DNA of 11,782 bases. It comes from Fusobacterium sp. (lineage in GTDB: Bacteria; Fusobacteriota; Fusobacteriia; Fusobacteriales; Fusobacteriaceae). A program made the translations under genes and the position numbers. The stretch covers positions 1-11,782 of the forward strand of contig DXSD01000062.1 in the NCBI GenBank assembly GCA_019410665.1, in the 5' to 3' direction. Shown in pieces: positions 6,319 through 11,782 of this stretch (position 1 is the first letter of the stretch; each line of letters starts with the position of its first letter). The notes under the pieces are model-generated. The model was not told the origin of the DNA, did no database searches, and worked only from the letters and a program-made list of their open reading frames with translations.

Positions 6319-7131
6319 ATGAAAAAAATGATAAAAATTGTACTGACAATAATACTTGCTTTTTCTGCTTTTTCTTGTACTAGTTTAAAAGATATAGCTA
6401 GAAGGGAGGAAGCTGCTAAATATAATGATATTAGGGCTACTTTCGTAACAACTCAAGGAGAGATAAATTTCTATCTTTATCCAGAAGCGGCTCCAATAAC
6501 TGTGGCTAATTTTATAAATCTTGCTCAAAGAGGGTATTACAATAACACTAAAATCCATAGAGCTGTGGAAAATTTTGTGGTTCAAGGGGGAGATCCAACA
6601 GGAACAGGAACTGGAGGACCTGGATACTCTATACCTGATGAGTATGTTGAGTGGCTGGATTTTTTCCAACAAGGTATGTTAGCTATGGCTAATGCTGGAC
6701 CTGGAACAGGAGGATCACAATACTTTATAACTTTATATCCTGCTGAATGGTTAAATGGAAGACACACTATATTTGGAGAGTATGTAAGTGATATTGATTT
6801 TGATAAAGTTAGAAAGTTAGAAGTTGGAGATGTAATAAAAGAGATTAGATTTAGTGGAGATATTGACTTTTTCTTATCATTACATAAAGATCAAATAGAT
6901 GAATGGAACAGGATTTTAGATACAACTTATCCTGGATTAAAACCTTATCCTGTAAAACCTATAGAGGAGTATCAAGGAGCAGCTCTTGAATATAAAGAGG
7001 AGCTTACAAAAATATACACTAGACAGGAAGTTGTAGAAGAGGATAAAGAGTGGCCTATTCCTAGACTTATTAGAGCTGTTGAAAAGAAAATAAAGGGAGA
7101 AGAGGCAACTTCTGATTCGTATCAATTTTAA
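6319..7131 (+). CDS. Cyclophilin-type peptidyl-prolyl cis-trans isomerase, probable lipoprotein
   Basis: The protein (270 aa) begins with a signal sequence: Lys-rich start, hydrophobic stretch 5-19, then Cys20. The lipobox-like SAFSC is not ideal, but lipidation at Cys20 is likely and would place it outside the cytoplasm, anchored to a membrane. Residues about 38-176 form a cyclophilin domain that speeds proline isomerisation in folding proteins. His80-Arg81 (the catalytic arginine), VVQGGD (87-92), GGSQYFI (131-137) and the WLNGRHTIFGE segment (144-154) match the active site. Residues 178-270 are a charged extension, rich in Lys, Glu and Asp, that bacterial cyclophilins usually lack and that I do not recognise. 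The ATG at 6319 has GGGAGGA eight bases upstream. It has its own promoter and terminator, so it is not clearly part of the pot operon. Confidence 0.9.
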   Translation: MKKMIKIVLTIILAFSAFSCTSLKDIARREEAAKYNDIRATFVTTQGEINFYLYPEAAPITVANFINLAQRGYYNNTKIHRAVENFVVQGGDPTGTGTGGPGYSIPDEYVEWLDFFQQGMLAMANAGPGTGGSQYFITLYPAEWLNGRHTIFGEYVSDIDFDKVRKLEVGDVIKEIRFSGDIDFFLSLHKDQIDEWNRILDTTYPGLKPYPVKPIEEYQGAALEYKEELTKIYTRQEVVEEDKEWPIPRLIRAVEKKIKGEEATSDSYQF

Positions 7132-7146
7132 TTATTAGTTAAGAAT

Positions 7147-7191
7147 AAAGATTTTACTTAGGAGTTTACTACCTTTGTAAAATCTTTTTTT
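7147..7191 (+). terminator. Rho-independent terminator after the cyclophilin gene
   Basis: An 11-bp perfect stem, AAAGATTTTAC (7147-7157) with GTAAAATCTTT (7177-7187), encloses a 19-base loop that can form a small extra AGG/CCT pairing. A run of seven Ts spans 7185-7191. The next gene begins soon after without a recognisable strong promoter, so partial read-through may express it. Confidence 0.85.
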
Positions 7192-7205
7192 ATAAAATTT
7201 AAATG

Positions 7206-7213
7206 AAAGGAAG
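7206..7213 (+). promoter_or_regulatory. Shine-Dalgarno site that fixes the radical SAM gene start
   Basis: AAAGGAAG lies inside the first codons of a longer reading frame that could start at 7203, and its AGGA core (7208-7211) is six bases before the ATG at 7218. The upstream ATG has only the T-rich terminator tail before it. The start at 7218 is therefore favoured. Confidence 0.75.
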
Positions 7214-7217
7214 AGAT

Positions 7218-7922
7218 ATGGGAATAAGATATAATAAGATAAAAGATAAGCACCAAAGAGAGATAGTACTTTTAAAAAGTTTTCCATGTAAATATGGAAA
7301 ATGTAGTTTTTGTAACTATATAGAGGATAACTCTTTAGATGAAGAGGAGATAGATAGAGTTAATTTAGAGGTATTAAAGGAAATAACAGGAGAATATGGA
7401 GTTTTAGAAGTAATCAATTCTGGCTCAGTTTTTGAATTAACACCTAAAACATTAGAAGAAATAAAAAGAGTAGTTTTAGAAAAAGGAATTAAAACTCTTT
7501 ATTTTGAAATATATTATGGATATATAAAGAGACTTAAGGAGATAAGAGAGTATTTTCAAGGGATAGAGATAAGATTTAGAATGGGGTTAGAGACTTTTGA
7601 CAATGATTATAGAATAAAGGGATATAATAAAAATTTTTCATTAAAAGAGGAACAATTAAAGGAATTAGGAAAAGAGATTTACTCTGTGTGCCTTCTAGTG
7701 TGTACAAAGGGACAGAGTGAAGAGATGATAGCTAAAGATATAGAACTAGGGTTAAAATATTTTCAAGGGATAACAATCAATATTTTTATAGATAATGGAA
7801 CAGTTGTAAAAAGAGATGAAGAACTAGTAAGATGGTTTATAGAAAATTATTCTTACTTAGTGGAAGATGAGAGAGTAGAACTACTAATTGACAATAAAGA
7901 TTTAGGAGTATTTGAACAGTAG
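7218..7922 (+). CDS. Small radical SAM protein with CX4CX2C motif, function unknown
   Basis: The product (234 aa from the ATG at 7218) carries C24-x4-C29-x2-C32 in FPCKYGKCSFCNY. This is one residue longer in the first gap than the standard CX3CX2C that holds the iron-sulfur cluster of radical SAM enzymes. The aromatic residue before the last Cys is typical. The remainder looks like a short alpha/beta barrel: VLEVINSGSVFEL (about 63-75) resembles the strand with a Gly-Ser SAM contact, and RFRMGLETFDNDYRIKGYNKNF (about 121-142) resembles the GxE segment of Elp3/MiaB-like members. No second cluster or accessory domain is visible. Related CX4CX2C proteins include RNA-modification-linked families. 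The queuine lyase group of gut anaerobes is one possible identity, but I cannot confirm it. It lies between a terminator and a tRNA gene, apparently alone. Confidence 0.75.
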   Translation: MGIRYNKIKDKHQREIVLLKSFPCKYGKCSFCNYIEDNSLDEEEIDRVNLEVLKEITGEYGVLEVINSGSVFELTPKTLEEIKRVVLEKGIKTLYFEIYYGYIKRLKEIREYFQGIEIRFRMGLETFDNDYRIKGYNKNFSLKEEQLKELGKEIYSVCLLVCTKGQSEEMIAKDIELGLKYFQGITINIFIDNGTVVKRDEELVRWFIENYSYLVEDERVELLIDNKDLGVFEQ

Positions 7923-7951
7923 TTGAAATTTGAAAAAAGATATGATATAAT
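7923..7951 (+). promoter_or_regulatory. Strong promoter of the tRNA-Thr gene
   Basis: TTGAAA (7923-7928) begins at the base after the radical SAM stop codon. An extended -10 element, TGA-TATAAT (7943-7951), follows at 17-base spacing. The tRNA begins 11 bases after the -10, so the primary transcript has a very short leader. Confidence 0.85.
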
Positions 7952-7962
7952 TACTTAGGGTT

Positions 7963-8038
7963 GCTCTAGTAGCTCACTAGGCAGAGCACTTGCATGGTAA
8001 GCAAGAGGTAGGTGGTTCAAATCCACTCTGGAGCACCA
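7963..8038 (+). tRNA. tRNA-Thr with anticodon GGT
   Basis: The 76-base gene folds as a full cloverleaf. The acceptor arm GCTCTAG (7963-7969) pairs with CTGGAGC (8028-8034), with one G-T pair. The D stem is GCTC/GAGC (7972-7975, 7984-7987). The anticodon stem CTTGC/GCAAG (7989-7993, 8001-8005) encloses the loop ATGGTAA, with anticodon GGT at 7996-7998. The T stem GGTGG/CCACT (8011-8015, 8023-8027) encloses TTCAAAT. The discriminator is A8035 and CCA is encoded at 8036-8038. It reads ACC and ACU threonine codons. It is a single-gene unit with its own promoter and terminator. Confidence 0.97.
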
Positions 8039-8055
8039 GTGAAATCAAATATTAT

Positions 8056-8085
8056 AATCGGTAACATATGTTACCGATTTTTTTT
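8056..8085 (+). terminator. Rho-independent terminator after tRNA-Thr
   Basis: AATCGGTAAC (8056-8065) pairs perfectly with GTTACCGATT (8070-8079) around ATAT, making the whole 24 bases a perfect palindrome. Eight Ts follow at 8078-8085. This is one of the strongest terminators in the window. Confidence 0.93.
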
Positions 8086-8090
8086 AATTT

Positions 8091-8106
8091 ATATTGTATA
8101 CTATAT
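8091..8106. promoter_or_regulatory. Palindrome with -10-like TATACT upstream of hcp, possible operator/promoter
   Basis: The 16 bases form a near-perfect palindrome centred on GTATAC (7 of 8 symmetric pairs). It contains a -10-like TATACT at 8097-8102, with no convincing -35 upstream, where the T-run of the tRNA terminator lies. A promoter without a -35 and covered by a palindrome would fit control by a regulator responding to nitric oxide or redox state, as is usual for hcp. That link is inference. The sequence is not a standard FNR box. Confidence 0.35.
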
Positions 8107-8141
8107 CAGATGAGTAAATACTTAAAAAGGAGGAGTAGAGT

Positions 8142-9809
8142 ATGTGTAATAACAAAATGTTTTGCTATCAATGTCAAGAAACAGCTCAAGGTAAGGGGTG
8201 TACAGTTGTAGGAGTATGTGGAAAAAAATCAACTACAGCTAACTTGCAAGATTTATTAATATATACAACAAAAGGAGTAGCAGTGTGTAGTTCATTGCTT
8301 AGAAAAAGAGGAGTAGCAAATAATATCGTAGATAGATATTTAATAAACTCTCTATTTATAACTATAACTAATGCTAATTTTGATGATGAGGCTATTATAT
8401 CTGAAATAAAAAGAGGTCTTACAATAAGAGAGGAATTAAAAAATCAACTTACAGATGAAGAATTAAAGTTAAGTGAGAAGTTTGAGCAACTATTAAATTG
8501 GTATACAACTTCTGATGAAGAGATAATAGAATTTTCTCAAAGAAAAGAAGTAGGAATTTTAAGAAGTGAAAATGAGGATGTAAGATCATTAAGAGAGCTA
8601 TTAATTTATGGATTAAAGGGTATGGGAGCTTATGCTGAGCACGCTATGAATTTAGGAAAAACTCAAGATGAGATATTCGCTTTTATAGAAAAAGGATTGT
8701 TAGCTACAGAAGATGATAGTTTAAGTGGAGAAGAGTTAACAGCTTTAGTATTAGAGTGTGGAAGTTATGGTGTTAAGGTAATGGCTCTGTTAGATGAAGC
8801 TAATACTTCTGCTTTTGGAAATCCAGTAATTACAAAAGTAAATATAGGAGTAGGAACAAGACCAGGAATATTAATATCTGGACATGATTTAAATGATTTA
8901 AAACAACTATTAGAGCAAAGTAAAGATAGCGGAGTAGATATTTATACTCACTCTGAGATGTTACCAGGACATTATTATCCAGAACTAAAAAAATATCCTC
9001 ACTTCTTTGGAAACTATGGAAATGCTTGGTGGAAACAGAAAGAGGAATTTGAAAAATTTAATGGACCAATAGTATTTACTACTAACTGTATAGTTCCACC
9101 TTCAGCAGAAGCTAGTTATAAAGATAGAGTATTTACAACTAATGCAGCTGGATATCCAGGTTGGAGAAGTATAAAAGTAAATGAAGATGGAAGTAAAGAT
9201 TTTTCAGAAGTTATAGAGTTAGCAAAAAGTTGTGAAGCCCCTATTGAATTAGAAAAAGGAGAGATAGTAGGAGGATTTGCTCACAATCAAGTTTTAGCGT
9301 TAGCAGATACTGTAATAGAAAATATTAAATCTGGAGCTATTAGAAAATTTGTTGTAATGGCAGGTTGTGATGGTAGAATGGTAAGTAGAAATTATTATAC
9401 AGAGTTTGCTGAAAAATTACCAAAAGATACTATTATCTTAACAGCTGGTTGTGCAAAATATAAGTATAATAAATTAAATTTAGGAGATATAAATGGAATT
9501 CCTAGAGTGTTAGATGCTGGACAATGTAATGACTCTTACTCGTTAGCTGTAATAGCTCTAAAATTAAAGGAGGTATTTGGACTAGATGATGTAAATGAAC
9601 TACCAATTGTTTATAATATAGCTTGGTATGAACAAAAAGCGGTAATAGTTTTATTAGCTTTACTTTATTTAGGAGTTAAAAATATTCATTTGGGACCAAC
9701 TCTACCAGCTTTCCTTTCTCCAAATGTAGCTAAGGTTTTAGTAGAGAATTTTGGAATAGGTGGAATAACTACTGTAGATGAAGATTTGAAAAAATTTCAA
9801 TTAATTTAA
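8142..9809 (+). CDS. hcp: Hybrid-cluster protein Hcp (hydroxylamine/nitric oxide reductase), class I
   Basis: Hcp is a cytoplasmic iron-sulfur enzyme that reduces hydroxylamine and nitric oxide and protects anaerobes from nitrosative stress. The 555-residue protein has the class I N-terminal cluster motif of strict anaerobes: Cys8, Cys11, Cys20 and Cys26 (C-x2-C-x8-C-x5-C). By family pattern the hybrid 4Fe-2O-2S cluster ligands are all present: His248, Glu272, Cys316, Cys409 (AGCDGR, the persulfide cysteine), Cys437, Cys462, Glu497 and Lys499. Length and ligand spacing match the Desulfovibrio enzyme closely. AAGGAGGAG ends about seven to eight bases before the ATG. No hcr reductase gene is adjacent, so electrons must come from another donor. 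It stands alone between the tRNA terminator and the next promoter; no clear terminator follows it. Confidence 0.97.
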   Translation: MCNNKMFCYQCQETAQGKGCTVVGVCGKKSTTANLQDLLIYTTKGVAVCSSLLRKRGVANNIVDRYLINSLFITITNANFDDEAIISEIKRGLTIREELKNQLTDEELKLSEKFEQLLNWYTTSDEEIIEFSQRKEVGILRSENEDVRSLRELLIYGLKGMGAYAEHAMNLGKTQDEIFAFIEKGLLATEDDSLSGEELTALVLECGSYGVKVMALLDEANTSAFGNPVITKVNIGVGTRPGILISGHDLNDLKQLLEQSKDSGVDIYTHSEMLPGHYYPELKKYPHFFGNYGNAWWKQKEEFEKFNGPIVFTTNCIVPPSAEASYKDRVFTTNAAGYPGWRSIKVNEDGSKDFSEVIELAKSCEAPIELEKGEIVGGFAHNQVLALADTVIENIKSGAIRKFVVMAGCDGRMVSRNYYTEFAEKLPKDTIILTAGCAKYKYNKLNLGDINGIPRVLDAGQCNDSYSLAVIALKLKEVFGLDDVNELPIVYNIAWYEQKAVIVLLALLYLGVKNIHLGPTLPAFLSPNVAKVLVENFGIGGITTVDEDLKKFQLI

Positions 9810-9883
9810 TATGATTTATAAAAAAAGTAAAAGAAAAATGTAAGTTTTGTTTAAAAAATAAATAGTGATACCTTCCTAAAACA

Positions 9884-9912
9884 TTGACAGAATGTGATAT
9901 ATAATATATAAT
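9884..9912 (+). promoter_or_regulatory. Perfect consensus sigma-70-type promoter of the flavoprotein gene
   Basis: TTGACA (9884-9889) and TATAAT (9907-9912) both match the consensus at every base, with the optimal 17-base spacer. A second TATAAT at 9900-9905 is too close to the -35 to be used with it. The leader is about 40 bases and ends with GGGAGGT (9946-9952), eight bases before the start codon. High constitutive expression is expected. Confidence 0.93.
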
Positions 9913-9960
9913 TAAAATGTATATGATATATTATTAAAGTTAATAGGGAGGTATTTTTTT

Positions 9961-11667
9961 ATGAAAAAAAGACTGATAAGCGCTGTTTCAGCTTTATCTC
10001 TTCTTTTTACAACAATGTATGGAGCTAATATTGAGGGGATTGGTACTGGTTATAAGGGAGACATTAAAGTAAATGTTACTTATGAAGGAAATGAAATTAA
10101 AAATGTAGAGGTTGTAGAACATCAAGAAACAAACTTCACTAAAAAGGCTATAAAACAAATAAGTAAGGATATTGTTGCTGCTCAAAGCACAGAGGTAGAT
10201 AATATAGCAGGAGCAACTTACACTTGTGAAGGAATAAAAGAAGCTGTAAATAGTGCTGTTGCAGCAGCTGGTATTACTTTAAAAAGTAAGGCTCCAGCTA
10301 AGGCTGAAGAGGTAGTATTATCTGATACTACAACAGATGTAGTAGTAGTAGGTGGAGGAGGAGCTGGACTTACAGCTGCTATTTCAGCTAAAGAAAAGGG
10401 AGTAAATGTTATACTTCTAGAGAAGATGGCTATGTTAGGAGGAAACACTAACTATGCTACTGCTGGTATAAATGCTGCTGAATCAAAACTACAAAAGAAA
10501 TTGGGGATAGAAGATAGTGCTGAACTTTTCTATCAAGATACTTTAAAAGGTGGAAAAAATAAAAATAATCCAGAGTTATTAAAAACATTGACAGATAATT
10601 CTGGAGAGATGATAACTTGGTTAATTGAAAGAGGGGCAGACCTTACTGAGGTAACTTATACTGGAGGACAAAGTGTAAAAAGAATACATAGACCAACTGG
10701 AGGAAAAGCTGTAGGTCCTATGATAGTTGAAGCATTAGCTACTACTGCTGAAAAACAAGGTATAGATATTAGAACTGAAAGTACTGTAAAAGAGCTTTTA
10801 AAAGATGGAGATACAGTGGTTGGAGTTAAAGTAGAACATAAGGGAAAAGTTTATACTATAAAGGCTAAAGCTGTGGTAATGGCAACAGGAGGATTTGGAG
10901 CTAATCCTGAGATGGTATCAAAATATAAACCTGAATTAAAAGGATTTGGTTCAACAAATAGCCCTGCTATTACTGGAGAGGGAATAGCTATGGTAGAAGC
11001 TGTTGGTGGTGGATTAGTGGATATGGCAGAAATCCAAACTCACCCAACTGTTGTTCATAACAATACAGCTATGATAACAGAAGCTGTAAGAGGAGAGGGA
11101 GCTATCCTTGTAAATAGAGATGGTAAGAGATTTATAAATGAGTTAGAAACTAGAGATGTAGTTTCTAAAGCAGAATTAGCTCAAGAGGGAAAAAGTGCCT
11201 TCTTAGTATTTGATGAAACAGTAAGAGAAAAATTAGGAGCTATTAATGGATATATTAAAAAAGGTTTTGCTATCTCTGGAAACTCTTTAGAAGAGTTAGG
11301 AAATAAAATAGGTGTTAATGGAAAAAATCTTGAGGCTACTATGAAGCAGTATAATGAGTATGTAAAAGCTGGTAAAGATACTGAATTTAATAAAAATATC
11401 TTACCAAGAGAGTTAACTAAGGCTCCTTATTATGCTATTGAAGTTTCACCTGCTGTACATCATACTATGGGAGGAGTTACAATTAATACTTCTGCAGAAG
11501 TTTTAACAGCTGATGGAAAAGTTATAAAAGGATTATATGCAGCTGGAGAGATAACTGGAGGAGTACATGGAGCTAATAGAATTGGTGGAAATGCTATGAC
11601 TGATATTGTAGTATTTGGGAAGATAGCTGGAGATAATGCAGCTGAGTATTCTAAAGTGGCTAAATAA
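9961..11667 (+). CDS. Exported FMN-binding/FAD flavoprotein, fumarate-reductase (flavocytochrome c) type
   Basis: The protein (568 aa) has a Sec signal peptide (KKR then a hydrophobic stretch, likely cut near YGA-N, residue 22) and should act outside the cytoplasm. Residues about 28-104 are an FMN-binding domain with D80-N-I-A-G-A-T86; Thr86 is the expected site of covalent FMN attachment by ApbE. Residues about 124-565 are an FAD-binding fumarate reductase domain with GGGGAG (131-136) and Glu154. His361, Met371, Thr373, Glu374, Arg398, His500 and Arg540 sit where Shewanella Fcc3 has His365, Met375, Thr377, Glu378, Arg402, His504 and Arg544. The fumarate-binding set and the acid-catalyst arginine are therefore kept. 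No CXXCH haem motifs are present. Fumarate is the best guess; other enoates such as acrylates or urocanate are possible. It is a single gene with its own promoter and terminator. Confidence 0.93.
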   Translation: MKKRLISAVSALSLLFTTMYGANIEGIGTGYKGDIKVNVTYEGNEIKNVEVVEHQETNFTKKAIKQISKDIVAAQSTEVDNIAGATYTCEGIKEAVNSAVAAAGITLKSKAPAKAEEVVLSDTTTDVVVVGGGGAGLTAAISAKEKGVNVILLEKMAMLGGNTNYATAGINAAESKLQKKLGIEDSAELFYQDTLKGGKNKNNPELLKTLTDNSGEMITWLIERGADLTEVTYTGGQSVKRIHRPTGGKAVGPMIVEALATTAEKQGIDIRTESTVKELLKDGDTVVGVKVEHKGKVYTIKAKAVVMATGGFGANPEMVSKYKPELKGFGSTNSPAITGEGIAMVEAVGGGLVDMAEIQTHPTVVHNNTAMITEAVRGEGAILVNRDGKRFINELETRDVVSKAELAQEGKSAFLVFDETVREKLGAINGYIKKGFAISGNSLEELGNKIGVNGKNLEATMKQYNEYVKAGKDTEFNKNILPRELTKAPYYAIEVSPAVHHTMGGVTINTSAEVLTADGKVIKGLYAAGEITGGVHGANRIGGNAMTDIVVFGKIAGDNAAEYSKVAK

Positions 11668-11700
11668 TAAATAAATTACAATTTATCTAACTGAAATAAG

Positions 11701-11754
11701 TGGGAAACTAAGAGTTGCTCCAGACTACAACTCTTGAAGTTTCCCATCATTTTT
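11701..11754 (+). terminator. Strong hairpin terminator after the flavoprotein gene
   Basis: TGGGAAACT (11701-11709) and AAGAGTTG (11710-11717) pair with CAACTCTT (11728-11735) and AGTTTCCCA (11738-11746). This gives 17 base pairs with one 2-base bulge and a 10-base loop. A short T-rich tail (TCATTTTTATT) follows. The last 28 bases of the window hold no supportable gene. Confidence 0.88.
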
Positions 11755-11782
11755 ATTAGCTAACTTTTACAAAAGAGAAAAT

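Noticed and set aside
5963..6349. A minus-strand frame across the potC end and the cyclophilin promoter
   Set aside because: It runs through a strong plus-strand promoter and a conserved PotC segment and has no recognisable motif.
9810..9883. Possible terminator after hcp
   Set aside because: The stretch is A/T-rich but I found no stem longer than a few base pairs followed by Ts.
11756..11782. Possible end of a convergent minus-strand gene (eight codons then TAA)
   Set aside because: Eight codons cannot be identified, and the hairpin lacks a T-run in the leftward direction, so no gene end can be supported.
1..11782. CRISPR array, insertion sequence, prophage or toxin-antitoxin genes
   Set aside because: No spaced direct repeats, transposase or integrase motifs or small paired genes were found; all sizeable frames are explained by housekeeping or metabolic genes.

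Overview
The window is low-GC, A/T-rich DNA with compact gene spacing and strong Shine-Dalgarno sites. Its gene content fits a strictly anaerobic, Fusobacterium-like (or clostridial) gut or oral bacterium. The organism call is an inference from base composition, the class I hybrid-cluster protein, the exported flavin-linked fumarate-reductase-type enzyme and the YqeB-type selenium/molybdenum hydroxylase gene. No species marker is present.

Left region (1-1685, minus strand): an operon runs leftwards as yqeB - xdhC - ridA. ridA is cut by the window edge after 17 codons. YqeB and XdhC are accessory or maturation proteins of molybdenum hydroxylases, here probably the selenium-dependent type. RidA destroys reactive enamine/imine intermediates. 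The hydroxylase itself is not in the window and may lie further left.

Divergent region (1686-1832) and right-hand partner operon (1833-3246, plus strand): moaA and a MOSC-domain gene form a two-gene operon. MoaA starts molybdopterin cofactor synthesis. The MOSC protein is a predicted sulfur-carrier or Mo-cofactor binding protein. The two divergent operons thus pair cofactor synthesis with hydroxylase maturation around one short promoter region. An imperfect 20-bp inverted repeat (3275-3350) follows the MOSC gene.

Middle region (3402-6251): an extended -10 promoter precedes potA-potB-potC, a polyamine ABC importer with overlapping genes. No potD substrate-binding gene follows. A separate promoter then drives a probable lipoprotein cyclophilin (6319-7131), closed by a hairpin terminator. 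Next is a small radical SAM protein (7218-7922) with an unusual CX4CX2C cluster motif and unknown substrate.

Right region (7923-11754): a self-contained tRNA-Thr(GGT) unit has its own promoter and terminator. It is followed by hcp (hybrid-cluster protein, nitrogen-oxide defence). Last is a secreted FMN-binding/FAD fumarate-reductase-type flavoprotein with a perfect consensus promoter and a strong terminator. Hcp and the flavoprotein fit anaerobic redox metabolism and nitrosative stress handling.

Most of the window is recognisable. The least explained parts are the radical SAM protein, the inverted repeat at 3275-3350, the C-terminal extension of the cyclophilin and the palindrome over the hcp promoter region. 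I did not find clear evidence of a wholly new multi-gene system, mobile element or CRISPR array.
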